Shown: positions 24,219 through 33,305 of the stretch, one piece after another | Numbering within the stretch: the first letter of the stretch is position 1 | How the letters are laid out: every line of letters starts with the position of its first letter | Source: JANPLN01 sp041736155 | Lineage (GTDB): Bacteria > Bdellovibrionota > Bdellovibrionia > Bdellovibrionales > JAGQZY01 | Assembly: GCA_041736155.1 (NCBI GenBank) | Contig: JBGSUL010000035.1 | Span: forward strand, 45,860 to 109,859 | Direction: 5' to 3' | DNA length: 64,000 nucleotides | Notes under the pieces: model-generated | The model's input: only the letters and a program-made list of their open reading frames with translations | Database searches by the model: none | What the model was told of the DNA's origin: nothing | Program-made: the position numbers and the translations under genes

Positions 24219-25163
24219 ATGAAACACTCTCGCAAAAAAATATCTGTGATCGGTGCAGGTTTTGTCGGTTCCACATGTGCCCATTGGGCCGCCAGCAAAG
24301 AGTTGGGCGATGTTGTCCTTCTCGATATTAACGATGGTGCCGCCAAAGGAAAAGCGCTCGATCTTTACGAAGCTTCTCCCGTGGAAGGTTTTGATTCCAT
24401 TGTCAAAGGTACCAGTGACTATAAAGATATCGCCGATTCCGATGTTGTCATCGTCACCGCGGGATTGCCACGCAAACCCGGCATGAGTCGCGACGATCTT
24501 TTGGCCACCAACGCAAAAATTATGAAAACCGCTTGCGAAGGTATCAAAAAATATGCTCCACAATCGATTGTTATCGTCGTGAGTAACCCTCTCGATGCCA
24601 TGGCTCTTGTTGCCAAAGAAGTGACCGGTTTCCCGCGCGAGCGCATTCTCGGCATGGCCGGCGTTCTCGATGGCGCACGTTTTCGCACATTTATTTCTGA
24701 AGCCACTGGCGTCAGCGTTAAAGACATCAATGCTTTTGTTCTTGGTGGCCACGGCGACTCCATGGTTCCCATGACGCGTCATTGCTCAGTCGGTGGCGTT
24801 CCTTTAATGGAAATGCTTCCTAAAGAAAAAGTCGATGCTTTGGTTGAGCGCACTCGCAAAGGTGGCGCCGAAATCGTCGAACTTTTAAAAACAGGCTCCG
24901 CTTATTATGCTCCTGCCGCCAGTGCTGTGCAAATGGCCGAAGCCATCCTTAAAAACCAAAACCGTGTTCTCCCTTGCGCCGTTTATCTTGATGGTGAGTA
25001 TGACATCCGCGGTTTATTTATCGGTGTTCTCTGCAAAATCGGTGGCAATGGTCTCGAAAAAGTCATCGAGCTTAAACTCAATGACGAAGAAAAAGCCGGC
25101 CTCGCAAACTCCAAAAAACATGTTTTAGAACTCGTCGAAGCTCTTAAAAAGTTGGACTACTAA
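24219..25163 (+). CDS. mdh: Malate dehydrogenase
   Basis: 314 residues of the LDH-like malate dehydrogenase subfamily; it converts malate to oxaloacetate with NAD. The NAD-binding GAGFVGS is at 12-18, the coenzyme-binding Asp in VVLLDIN at 36, the substrate arginine loop LPRKPGMSRDDLL near 83-95, and the catalytic His178 in LGGHGDSMVP. The arginine at about 85, where lactate dehydrogenases have Gln, supports malate as substrate. AAAGGAG precedes the ATG. First gene of a long plus-strand operon with sucC 17 bases downstream. Confidence 0.93.
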   Translation: MKHSRKKISVIGAGFVGSTCAHWAASKELGDVVLLDINDGAAKGKALDLYEASPVEGFDSIVKGTSDYKDIADSDVVIVTAGLPRKPGMSRDDLLATNAKIMKTACEGIKKYAPQSIVIVVSNPLDAMALVAKEVTGFPRERILGMAGVLDGARFRTFISEATGVSVKDINAFVLGGHGDSMVPMTRHCSVGGVPLMEMLPKEKVDALVERTRKGGAEIVELLKTGSAYYAPAASAVQMAEAILKNQNRVLPCAVYLDGEYDIRGLFIGVLCKIGGNGLEKVIELKLNDEEKAGLANSKKHVLELVEALKKLDY

Positions 25164-25180
25164 GTAAGAAAGGGTCACAA

Positions 25181-26350
25181 ATGAATATTCATGAGTATCA
25201 AGCGAAAGATATTTTTCGCGAATACAAGCTCCCCGTTTTAAAGGGAAAATTGGCTTACACAAGTGATGAGGCCGTGGCCAATGCCAAAGCCCTCGGTGGA
25301 TCGGTTTGGGTTGTGAAAGCTCAAATTCATGCCGGCGGTCGCGGTAAAGGTGGCGGGGTCAAAGTCGCCAAGTCCCTCGACGAAGTGAAAAAATTAGCGG
25401 ATTCCATTATCGGCATGCAACTGGTAACTCCGCAAACGGGTCCCGAAGGAAAAAAAGTCCACAAAGTTTACATCGAAGAAGGTTGTCAGATCGCTAAAGA
25501 ATATTATGCGGCCATTTTCCTCGATCGCAACCAAGGCCGCGTCGGCCTCATGGTCAGCGCAGAGGGTGGAATGGATATTGAAGAAGTTGCGGAAAAACAC
25601 CCCGAAAAGATTCACAACATGACTGTCGACCCTTCTTGTGGACTGCTTGATTTTGAAGCTCGGGCTTTAGCCTTCAAATTAGGCCTCACTGGAAAAACGG
25701 CACTCAAGGCTGCGGAGTTTTTTAAAGGCCTCTATAGGGTTTATATGGATTACGATTGCGCGATGATTGAGATCAACCCATTGGTTGTCACTCAATCTGG
25801 GGATGTGGTCGCCCTCGACGCCAAAGTAGGTTTTGATGACAATGCTCTTTACCGTCATCCCAAAGTGGCAGAACTCAAAGATGAAACCGAAGAAGATCCT
25901 GCGGAACTCGAAGCTCAAAAGTACGAACTTGCCTTTATTAAACTCGACGGCAACATCGGCTGTTTAGTGAATGGCGCAGGTTTAGCTATGGCGACCATGG
26001 ATATCATTAAATTGCATGGTGGTGCTCCGGCGAACTTCCTCGATGTGGGCGGCGGCGCCAACAAAGAGAAAGTGACTGCGGCTTTTAAGATTATTCTTAA
26101 AGATCCCAACGTGAAGGGAATCCTTATTAACATTTTCGGTGGCATCATGAAGTGTGACATCATCGCTGAGGGTGTGATTGCGGCCTCCAAAGAAGTGGGC
26201 CTCAAAGTTCCTCTTGTGGTTCGTCTCGAAGGCACAAATGTGGATCTCGGTAAAAAAATTCTCGCAGATAGTGGCTTAAATATCACTCCCGCGAATGATC
26301 TCACAGATGCTGCACAAAAAATCATTCAAGCTGTTAAAGGAGCTCGCTAA
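25181..26350 (+). CDS. sucC: Succinyl-CoA synthetase beta subunit (ADP-forming type)
   Basis: 389 residues, normal length. It begins with the family's MNIHEYQAKDIFREYKLP. An ATP-grasp domain follows (VVKAQIHAGGRGKGGGVKVA, Mg-binding MIEINPLVV near residue 195), and a C-terminal CoA-ligase domain contains GGANKEKVTAAFKIIL and NIFGGIMKCDIIAEGV. With SucD it converts succinyl-CoA to succinate with substrate-level formation of ATP or GTP. The stop TAA overlaps the sucD start codon by one base. Confidence 0.95.
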   Translation: MNIHEYQAKDIFREYKLPVLKGKLAYTSDEAVANAKALGGSVWVVKAQIHAGGRGKGGGVKVAKSLDEVKKLADSIIGMQLVTPQTGPEGKKVHKVYIEEGCQIAKEYYAAIFLDRNQGRVGLMVSAEGGMDIEEVAEKHPEKIHNMTVDPSCGLLDFEARALAFKLGLTGKTALKAAEFFKGLYRVYMDYDCAMIEINPLVVTQSGDVVALDAKVGFDDNALYRHPKVAELKDETEEDPAELEAQKYELAFIKLDGNIGCLVNGAGLAMATMDIIKLHGGAPANFLDVGGGANKEKVTAAFKIILKDPNVKGILINIFGGIMKCDIIAEGVIAASKEVGLKVPLVVRLEGTNVDLGKKILADSGLNITPANDLTDAAQKIIQAVKGAR

Positions 26351-27219
26351 TGGCTATTCTTATTAACTCTCAAACCAAAGTGCTCTGCCAAGGTATCACT
26401 GGTGCGCAAGGTACGTTTCATACCGAACAAGCGATGAAATACGGCACAAAAATGGTCGGTGGCGTAACTCCCGGAAAAGGTGGCACTCAGCACCTGGGTC
26501 TCCCCGTTTTTGACACTGTCGGAGATGCTGTGGAAAGAACAGGAGCAACAGCAACTGTGATTTATGTTCCGCCGCCGTTTGCTGCCGATTCTATTATGGA
26601 AGCCGTGGACGCCGAAATTCCACTCATCATCTGCATTACGGAAGGTATTCCGATCAATGATATGGTGAAGGTGAAGAGTTACATGAAGGGCAAAAAGTCT
26701 CGCCTTGTAGGACCTAACTGTCCAGGTGTGATCACTCCCGATCAATGTAAAATTGGAATTATGCCAGGGCAAATTCACCGTGCTGGACGCATTGGCGTTC
26801 TTTCGCGCTCGGGAACTCTGACTTATGAAGCTGTTCATCAGCTGACTCAAGTTGGGTTGGGACAAAGTTCGTGTGTTGGTATTGGTGGTGACCCCGTCAA
26901 TGGCACAAACTTTGTGGACATCCTTGAGCTGTTCAATAAAGACAAAGACACCGACGCCGTCATTATGATTGGTGAAATCGGTGGTGGTGCAGAACTCGAT
27001 GCCGCTGATTACATTCGCAAGGAATTTAAAAAGCCAGTCACAGCGTTTATTGCCGGAGCCACAGCTCCTAAAGGAAAGCGCATGGGACACGCGGGTGCCA
27101 TCGTCACCGGCGGCGCGGATACCGCTGAAGGAAAATTTGCTGCATTGGAAGCAGCCGGTTGCAGTATTGCTCGCAGTCCTGCCGACTTAGGTTCCACATT
27201 AAAGAAAAGTTTAAAGTAA
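26350..27219 (+). CDS. sucD: Succinyl-CoA synthetase alpha subunit
   Basis: 289 residues. The CoA-binding Rossmann domain contains CQGITGAQGTFHTEQA and GGVTPGKGGTQHLGLPVF. The ligase domain contains GPNCPGVITP and the phosphohistidine segment GKRMGHAGAIV with His247, phosphorylated during catalysis. It overlaps sucC by one base (TAATG). Completes the TCA enzyme with the product of sucC. Confidence 0.95.
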   Translation: MAILINSQTKVLCQGITGAQGTFHTEQAMKYGTKMVGGVTPGKGGTQHLGLPVFDTVGDAVERTGATATVIYVPPPFAADSIMEAVDAEIPLIICITEGIPINDMVKVKSYMKGKKSRLVGPNCPGVITPDQCKIGIMPGQIHRAGRIGVLSRSGTLTYEAVHQLTQVGLGQSSCVGIGGDPVNGTNFVDILELFNKDKDTDAVIMIGEIGGGAELDAADYIRKEFKKPVTAFIAGATAPKGKRMGHAGAIVTGGADTAEGKFAALEAAGCSIARSPADLGSTLKKSLK

Positions 27220-27240
27220 GTAATTGATTTATTAAAATAC

Positions 27241-27261
27241 GCCTCGGCAGAAGGTCGAGGC
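27241..27261 (+). promoter_or_regulatory. Hairpin in the sucD-ndk spacer
   Basis: GCCTCG (27241-27246) and CGAGGC (27256-27261) form a 6-bp GC-rich stem that ends 5 bases before the AGAGGAG Shine-Dalgarno of ndk. No T-run follows, so it is more likely an mRNA processing or stability element than a terminator. Confidence 0.35.
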
Positions 27262-27276
27262 TCAAGAGGAGAATTT

Positions 27277-27702
27277 ATGAAAACAGAAACAACTTTTAGT
27301 ATTATTAAGCCAAATGCAGTTAAAAAGAACGCCATCGGCGACATCATCGCTATTTTTGAAAAAAATGGCCTCAAAATCGCAGCGGCCAAGTTAGTTACGA
27401 TCAGCAAAACTCAATGTGAAGAGTTTTATGCTGAACACAAAGCCCGTCCGTTTTTTGGTGAGCTCGTTTCTTTTATGACCTCCGGTCCCGTGATGTTGAT
27501 GGCTCTTACTGGTGAAGGTGCCGTGATGAAAAATCGCGAAATCATGGGCGCCACTGATCCCGCAAAAGCAGCTCCAGGCACGCTTCGTAAACTTTTTGGT
27601 GACAGTGTTGGCGAAAACGCCGTTCACGGATCTGACAGTGCTGAAAGCGCCGCTCGTGAGCTGGCGATTTTCTTTAAAGACGCTGAGTTCGTAAATAAAT
27701 AA
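27277..27702 (+). CDS. ndk: Nucleoside diphosphate kinase
   Basis: 141 residues, the normal size. The enzyme equilibrates nucleoside di- and triphosphates through a phosphohistidine. Seen: the N-terminal ETTFSIIKPNAVKKN, a central GATDPAKAAPGTLRKLFG and the active-site NAVHGSDSAESAARELAIFF with His117. Its position after sucCD fits the known coupling of succinyl-CoA synthetase and nucleotide pools. AGAGGAG precedes the ATG. Confidence 0.95.
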   Translation: MKTETTFSIIKPNAVKKNAIGDIIAIFEKNGLKIAAAKLVTISKTQCEEFYAEHKARPFFGELVSFMTSGPVMLMALTGEGAVMKNREIMGATDPAKAAPGTLRKLFGDSVGENAVHGSDSAESAARELAIFFKDAEFVNK

Positions 27703-27715
27703 GCGAGGTTTTTTT

Positions 27716-28480
27716 GTGTTTAAAGGGCTTGGTCTCTGTCTTTTTATTTTGATCGCCACTGGTTGCACGAGCTTTCATGGATCGCGCGACTCTGCTGTGC
27801 CCTATGTGGAATTAGCAGAAAAACAGTTGGCGGCGGGACAAGCTCCGCAAGCCCTGAGCACTTTGCTCAAAGGCGAAAAAGTCGAGCCTGACCATCCTTT
27901 AATCCACAACCAACTCGGTTTAACTTATTTTGTCTTTGGCAAATACGACAAATCTGCTGAGCACTTCCAACGCGCGATTCGCCTCGATGATAAATTGACG
28001 GAAGCGCACAATAATTATGCGCGCACTCTCATCGAGCTCAAAGAATACAATGACGCTCGCGCACAATTAGACATTGTGGTGAATGACCTGACATACCTCA
28101 AACAAGCGCTCGCTTATTCCAATTACGGTTTGTCCTATTTCCGCGAAGGAAAATACCAAAATGCGATTCCTTGGCTGCAAAAATCCATTGCTATGAACAA
28201 AACGAATTGTCTCGCCTACACCACGTATGGCCGATCCCTCTATGAACTCAAGGATTATCGCGGAGCCATTCCCGTCTTTGATGTGGCCATCCATCTTTGT
28301 AAAAAAAGTAATTTTGATGAAGCTCACTACTATGCGGCTTTGACCTATTTCAAAAGTGGCGATAAAACTAAGGGTGTAGCGCTTATGAACGAAACGCTTC
28401 TGCTCTATCCTGATGGACCGTACCAAAAAAAGGCCCAATCCATGGTAGAACTGATGCGCCTCAACAAGTCAGGTTTATGA
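27716..28480 (+). CDS. TPR lipoprotein, PilF/PilW (Tgl)-like
   Basis: 254 residues from a GTG at 27716. Signal peptide with lipobox LIATGCTS (Cys17) and then about five tetratricopeptide repeats, for example HPLIHNQLGLTYFVFGKYD and LAYTTYGRSLYELKDYRGA. The length and layout match PilF/PilW/Tgl, outer-membrane lipoproteins that help the type IV pilus secretin assemble. Other TPR lipoproteins look similar, so the pilus role is tentative. The stop overlaps the next start (ATGA at 28477), coupling it to the RodZ-like gene. Confidence 0.75.
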   Translation: MFKGLGLCLFILIATGCTSFHGSRDSAVPYVELAEKQLAAGQAPQALSTLLKGEKVEPDHPLIHNQLGLTYFVFGKYDKSAEHFQRAIRLDDKLTEAHNNYARTLIELKEYNDARAQLDIVVNDLTYLKQALAYSNYGLSYFREGKYQNAIPWLQKSIAMNKTNCLAYTTYGRSLYELKDYRGAIPVFDVAIHLCKKSNFDEAHYYAALTYFKSGDKTKGVALMNETLLLYPDGPYQKKAQSMVELMRLNKSGL

Positions 28481-29367
28481 AAGAAATTGGCCTTATACTC
28501 AAACAAGCACGGGAAGCTCAAGGGAAGTCGCTCGAAGATATTTCGGCGCAAACCAAGATCCAATTACCGCTTCTCCAATCTTTGGAGAGTGGTGAATTTG
28601 GCCGTGTCACTAATAAAGCTTTTCTAAAGGGTTTTTTGCGCCAGTACGCTCGTGCACTAAATCTCAATGCCGACGAGCTCCTGACCACCTACGATCGTTC
28701 ACTAGCGGGGACGCCTGATCCAAAGCCAGCTCCCGTTTCAAAACTCGATTCCAACGAGCTTACCGATAAAACCAATCTTTTGTGGTTTAGAGCGCCATCA
28801 CAATTTATCACCTTGGGCGCGGTTGTTATTATTTTGGTCTTAATTACGTCTATTTATTTTATCAGTATGAAAATTGTCTCGTATTCGCAAGAAACCATGA
28901 CGACAAACTCTGCGACCTCTCTTCCAGAGACCTCTGAGACTCCTGTAGAACCTCTTCTTGAGACACAATCCTTACCCACACCTCAGCAACCATCGAGTGA
29001 GACCGAAAATGTTTCAACAAATACACCGGCGCCTGCTGCTCCCATCAATGCCGCTGATGTAATCGATGAGGATGAGGAAAGTGAAAAACCGTCAACTCCT
29101 CCCACCAAAGGGGTTTCCACAACCGTTGAAAATAGACAAAAAATGGTAACTGTAGAAGCTCGCAAGGACGTGTCCATTGAAGCCGCGTGGAGCACCGGCA
29201 AAAAAGAAACCATCAAACTGACTGGAAATAGTAAACACGTTTTTTACTATCTAGAAAAAATTAAAATCGTCATAGATGATGGTGGCGCTATAAAAATACA
29301 AACCCACGAGAAAAATTTGGGAATTCCTGGCGAAGCCGGAAAACCCATTACAGTTAATTTTCAATAA
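28477..29367 (+). CDS. RodZ-like protein: N-terminal HTH, membrane helix, C-terminal DUF4115
   Basis: 296 residues. The Cro/C1-type HTH_25 domain (GLILKQAREAQGKSLEDISA at about 4-23, then FGRVTNKAFLKGFLRQYARAL) is followed by one membrane helix at about 112-130. A Pro/Thr/Glu-rich periplasmic linker and a C-terminal beta domain (about 220-296) complete the RodZ layout. RodZ links MreB to the elongasome and shapes the cell. It starts four bases inside the TPR lipoprotein gene. In bacteria pilF and rodZ often sit side by side, usually near ispG; here they follow TCA genes instead. Confidence 0.8.
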   Translation: MKEIGLILKQAREAQGKSLEDISAQTKIQLPLLQSLESGEFGRVTNKAFLKGFLRQYARALNLNADELLTTYDRSLAGTPDPKPAPVSKLDSNELTDKTNLLWFRAPSQFITLGAVVIILVLITSIYFISMKIVSYSQETMTTNSATSLPETSETPVEPLLETQSLPTPQQPSSETENVSTNTPAPAAPINAADVIDEDEESEKPSTPPTKGVSTTVENRQKMVTVEARKDVSIEAAWSTGKKETIKLTGNSKHVFYYLEKIKIVIDDGGAIKIQTHEKNLGIPGEAGKPITVNFQ

Positions 29368-29386
29368 CCCCCCGAAGAGGAGGTTT

Positions 29387-30601
29387 ATGAAGCTCTCTAG
29401 ACTCCTTTTATATCTTTTTACCTGCGCTGTTTTCGCTTTACTTGTTTTTGGTGTCTTCATCAGTCGTTATGATTTGCAGCTGCGCAAAGACCTCGAGGCC
29501 ACGTCCCATCCTAAATTTTTTGACTACCGTGGCATTTCCCACGCCCTGACTTCTTACTCATTAGGCGGCTCACCACCGGCAGAAATGATCGATGCCGCCG
29601 CAAAAGCCCACATCGATTTTCTCTATATCACCGATCTTAATGACTTTGATTCTTCTCATGATATTTTTGGTTACAATAACGACGTCCTGGTTTTTACAGG
29701 AAAAAAAATCAGTTTGCTCGATGCGCATTTTCTTCTCTACAGCCGCAATCCTCTGAGCAAAATTGATTCGTTAGGTACCGCACAAGCCCTCGTTAATGAT
29801 TTTATCCATCGCATGCCCTCAGAAACCGAAGCCGAAACTGTCTTTTTAGCCCATCCTTTTAAGGTCGGCCATGAATGGAGTTTGGATTACCCCAAAGGTC
29901 TCAACGGTATTGAAGTCATGAATCTCCGTCATATGTGGCAACAGACGTGGATCAACAAAAAAGCTTCTTTTTTGTGGAGTCTTTTTATCTATATATTCAA
30001 TCCCAAGGTTTCTTTGCTTCGTTTGATCAATGAGCCGCAGAAAGAAATTCAACTTTGGGATCAGCTCAACAAAACTTCAAAAACCATCGGCGCGCTCGGC
30101 AACCATTCGACCGGCAAGATTTTTAGCGCCGGCCCTATTTCTTTTTCATTTCCAACTCATGAGGACTCTTTTCGTTTTGCGAGCAATCATATCCTTTTAC
30201 CGGCAGAACTCACCGGTGTCGCCAGTCGCGACATGGACCGTGTGCATCGCGCTTTTACCAACGGAAATTTCTATTTCGCAATCGATGCTCTAGCAAATCC
30301 AAAAGGTTTTGCTGCCTATATACGTTCTGGAAAAAAAGACTATTTGATGGGCGATCGTATGCAACTACAAAAACATGCCATTCTTTTTGTTGATCTCCCC
30401 GCGCTCAATACCAAAAACTTCGAAGTCAAAGTTTATAAAGATGGTCTCGAGTGGCAAAGCTCCAATAAACAAAACTCGCGTTTTCCCATCACCAAACCCG
30501 GTAATTACCGAGTCTATGCACGAATCCGTTTACAACTTCCCATTCCCGGAGAATGGCGCTGGATCCCTTGGATTTATACAAACAACTTTTACGTACGCTA
30601 A
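29387..30601 (+). CDS. Membrane-anchored PHP-like protein, probably lacking part of the metal site
   Basis: 404 residues with an N-terminal anchor (LLLYLFTCAVFALLVFGVF). The order of segments is that of PHP-type phosphoesterases: YRGISHALTSYSLGGSPP where the family has DxHxHTxxSDG, AHIDFLYITDLND where it has GLDFIAITDHN, FLAHPFK, and IGALGNHSTG. Several histidines of the trinuclear site are replaced (ITDLN for ITDHN), so activity is doubtful. The C-terminal 100 residues look like an all-beta domain. AGGAGG precedes the ATG. Last gene of the mdh operon, ending 47 bases from the convergent exonuclease. Confidence 0.6.
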   Translation: MKLSRLLLYLFTCAVFALLVFGVFISRYDLQLRKDLEATSHPKFFDYRGISHALTSYSLGGSPPAEMIDAAAKAHIDFLYITDLNDFDSSHDIFGYNNDVLVFTGKKISLLDAHFLLYSRNPLSKIDSLGTAQALVNDFIHRMPSETEAETVFLAHPFKVGHEWSLDYPKGLNGIEVMNLRHMWQQTWINKKASFLWSLFIYIFNPKVSLLRLINEPQKEIQLWDQLNKTSKTIGALGNHSTGKIFSAGPISFSFPTHEDSFRFASNHILLPAELTGVASRDMDRVHRAFTNGNFYFAIDALANPKGFAAYIRSGKKDYLMGDRMQLQKHAILFVDLPALNTKNFEVKVYKDGLEWQSSNKQNSRFPITKPGNYRVYARIRLQLPIPGEWRWIPWIYTNNFYVR

Positions 30602-30648
30602 AAACGCAAATAGGTACGCCGATACTTTTTGCACAATTTGCATTTTCT

Positions 30649-31254
30649 TTAGAAGAAGTTGAGTTGGGGTTGTTTTTCGATTTGCGGAAAGCGCCACTCT
30701 GGTTTTCCTGTCAGGGCGACCAGGTTTTCTATAGGCACTCCCTCATGAGGTTGCGCAATTTTTTTGACGATTTCAAGAAACAATTTCCCACAGTAGGAAG
30801 CATCTTCTTCCGCTCTGTGAAATGTGCCAGCTTCAATCTTTAAATGCTGCACCAGAGTGCCGAGTTTATAATTCGCCAAACCTGGGAAGACTTTTCTTGC
30901 CATAGGCAACGTATCAAGAATCACGCCCTTAGGACTTGAAGTTTCATACTTCTTGATCACCGATATCAAAAACTGGGCATCAAACGGAGCATTGTGCGCC
31001 ACCATTGGTAAGTCACCGCAGAATTCTGCAAAAGGATCTAATAATGTTTCAATAAAAGGTTTGTCGATAACCATATCGTCATAAATTTTGTTAACCGCCG
31101 AGGCTCCTGGCGGAATCGATTGGCGAGGATTTACCAAAGTGGAAAATGTTGCATCCGCAACACCATTTACAAAACGGACCGCGCCGATCTCTACAATCTG
31201 ATCCACCGCAGGTACTGTTCCCGTCGTCTCTAAGTCAAAAGCAATAAAGTTCAT
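30649..31254 (-). CDS. DnaQ-type 3'-5' exonuclease (DEDDh)
   Basis: About 201 residues from the ATG at 31254, with GGGGA upstream. All DEDDh residues are visible: D7 and E9 in FDLETTG, D92 in HNAPFDAQF, H146 and D151 in FHRAEEDASY. The size and motifs match the exonuclease domain of the DNA polymerase III epsilon subunit and stand-alone relatives such as ExoX or DinG-type exonucleases. No beta-clamp-binding motif of the QLxLF kind is certain, although the C-terminus reads QPQLNFF, which is close to one. Proofreading or DNA repair is likely. Confidence 0.85.
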   Translation of the reverse strand: MNFIAFDLETTGTVPAVDQIVEIGAVRFVNGVADATFSTLVNPRQSIPPGASAVNKIYDDMVIDKPFIETLLDPFAEFCGDLPMVAHNAPFDAQFLISVIKKYETSSPKGVILDTLPMARKVFPGLANYKLGTLVQHLKIEAGTFHRAEEDASYCGKLFLEIVKKIAQPHEGVPIENLVALTGKPEWRFPQIEKQPQLNFF

Positions 31255-31317
31255 GTAAATCCCCTGTTTATTAAGCGGTAGCAAATTTCATCGTAAGTCG
31301 CAAGCCTGCGTCTTTGT

Positions 31318-31448
31318 CTTGTTGCAGAAGCCTTTAAAAAGAGAACTTCATTTTTCAGACGCGTCCCATCCATGGGACTCAGTGCTTTCTCTTCCTGAAC
31401 GCAAGGTCTGAAAAATAAAGTTCTCTTTTTAAAGGCTTCTGCAACAAG
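31318..31448. repeat. Long inverted repeat, 43-base arms (42 of 43 paired)
   Basis: The left arm 31318-31360 and right arm 31406-31448 are reverse complements with one mismatch (C/A). The 45-base loop has its own stems GCGT/ACGC and GTCCCAT-CC-ATGGGAC (31363-31378). It lies after the stop of nadE (31479) and before the exonuclease start (31254), both on the minus strand. An RNA across it would form a hairpin far longer than an intrinsic terminator. There is no ORF or terminal duplication suggesting a transposon. Confidence 0.85.
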
Positions 31449-31478
31449 ATCTGCATCCTTGTAAGTACCTTGGGGGCC

Positions 31479-33080
31479 TTATTTTTTATAGAATTGGTTG
31501 GTGATTGGGAAGCGGCGTCCACGGCCAAATGCATGCTCAGTAACGCGTAAAATGGGTGGGGCTTGCCAGCGTTTGAATTCGTTTTGTGCTATCTTTTTAA
31601 GCAACCATTTTTCTGTTTCGCTTGTTGCTGGACCGCTGTTGGTCACGATCTTTTCTACAGCTTTGTCTAACACGTCGTAGGACGGTAAAGAGTCTTGGTC
31701 CTTTTGATTTGGACGAAGCTCTGCACTCGGTGCACGGTCAATAATTCTTTGTGGGATTAATTCGTGCTCACGATTGTAGTACTCTGCAAGTTCATAAACT
31801 TGGCGTTTTAAAAGATCACCCAGTGGTGCTAAACCTCCGCACATATCGCCATACAGTGTAGAATATCCTGTTGCGATTTCACTCTTGTTACTCGTCGATA
31901 GCAATAAGCTGCTATGTGTGTTGGCGTACATCATGAGAATTATACCACGCAAGCGCGCCTGAGTATTTTCGTGCATAACTCCAAATTCTTGTGGACCGAT
32001 ATTTTTAGCGAAGCCCTGGGTTAGACTCTCGTAACTTTCATTAATGTCGTAATTTAAAAAGCCGCAACCAAGACGCTTTGCCAAGTCCTTGGCCAGCTCG
32101 AGACTTTGAGCATGCGAAAAAGGGCCTGGCATACCAATCGTCATGACTCCACGTGGCCCAATGGCATCACAAGCAAGCGCTGCAACTACCGCGGAATCAA
32201 TACCGCCACTCGACCCCAGATGCAGAGATTGAAAACCGTTCTTTTTTGCAAAGTCACGTAAACCCATAACTAGATTCGCATGAAGTTTTTCTACACTGCT
32301 CGTGGCGTTTTTTCGTTTTCCGCCAATAAGGGACTTTAAATCGATGATGTTGAGATCTTCGGTGGCCGTAGCAGAATTGGAAAGGACTTTTCCTTTTTTA
32401 TCGATGACAAAACTTCCGCCATCAAAAATCAGTTCATCTTGTCCTCCGACCATATTTACATACACGACAGGACAAGAAAAATGTTTGGCTGTCTTTGTCG
32501 CCACCTTTAAACGTTGTTTGTCTTTATCTACAGAAAAGGGCGATCCATTTATACTAATCACCACGTCTATTTTTTGTGATTTTAGTTTTTTGAGAGGATT
32601 ATCATAAAAAGATTTTTCCCAAGCCCACATGTCTTCGCAGATAAGGATTAAAACTTTTTTTCCTTGGATTTTAACCACATGTTCTTGAATTTCGCCGGAT
32701 TCAAAAAAGCGTCCCTCATCAAATACGTCGTATTGAGGTAACAAAACTTTATGAATACTTTTTTTGATCTGCGTGGAAACATAGGCCGCATTAAAGAGAG
32801 GCTTGCCTGTTGTCTTCTTGTTGCGGGCGATCCCACCTACGATCCACTCCAAACCTCTTGGTTTAGCCTTGTGCAATTGACTCAGCGCTTTTTCTTGGCG
32901 CGCGAAAATTTCAGGGCGCTCCAACCAATCGTTGGGGCTGTAACCGATGAGACTCATCTCTGGGAACACCACAAGGTCGCATTTTTTAGCGGCCGCTTGG
33001 TCTATAAATTGTTGGTGTCTTTCGACATTTCCTTCGATGTCCCCAAGGACCGAATTCATCTGTGCCAGCGCAATTCTCAT
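31479..33080 (-). CDS. nadE: Glutamine-dependent NAD synthetase
   Basis: About 533 residues from the ATG at 33080; an in-frame start 54 bases upstream adds a sequence unlike the family. The N-terminal nitrilase-type glutaminase has the triad E41 (VVFPEM), K111 (HKVLLPQYD) and C148 (LICEDMW). The C-terminal synthetase has the ATP loop SSGGIDSA at 290-297 and STLYGDMCGGLAPLGDL. It amidates nicotinic acid adenine dinucleotide to NAD with glutamine as nitrogen donor. No clear Shine-Dalgarno precedes the start. A 43-base-arm inverted repeat follows 30 bases after the stop. Confidence 0.93.
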   Translation of the reverse strand: MRIALAQMNSVLGDIEGNVERHQQFIDQAAAKKCDLVVFPEMSLIGYSPNDWLERPEIFARQEKALSQLHKAKPRGLEWIVGGIARNKKTTGKPLFNAAYVSTQIKKSIHKVLLPQYDVFDEGRFFESGEIQEHVVKIQGKKVLILICEDMWAWEKSFYDNPLKKLKSQKIDVVISINGSPFSVDKDKQRLKVATKTAKHFSCPVVYVNMVGGQDELIFDGGSFVIDKKGKVLSNSATATEDLNIIDLKSLIGGKRKNATSSVEKLHANLVMGLRDFAKKNGFQSLHLGSSGGIDSAVVAALACDAIGPRGVMTIGMPGPFSHAQSLELAKDLAKRLGCGFLNYDINESYESLTQGFAKNIGPQEFGVMHENTQARLRGIILMMYANTHSSLLLSTSNKSEIATGYSTLYGDMCGGLAPLGDLLKRQVYELAEYYNREHELIPQRIIDRAPSAELRPNQKDQDSLPSYDVLDKAVEKIVTNSGPATSETEKWLLKKIAQNEFKRWQAPPILRVTEHAFGRGRRFPITNQFYKK

Positions 33081-33305
33081 GGCGAGGATACTATAAACAT
33101 TTGTCAGTTCTGTAAAGTTTTCCAGTAGTTGCAAATGTCGATTTTTACCTCATTTTTGGTTATTTTTTCAAAATAATGTCTGAAAGCCTCTAGATTCCAG
33201 AAGAGGACGTTTTTTATCTCATCTGCTGTATTGGCATTAGACACATCTCTAGGAACAATTTTCGGCACAGCAATTGTAAAGAAGTAGAGAAAAACTGAGA
33301 GACAC

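Noticed and set aside
26347..27090. 247-codon ORF antisense to sucD
   Set aside because: sucD shows all family motifs; the antisense reading is His/Ser-rich noise without a ribosome-binding site.
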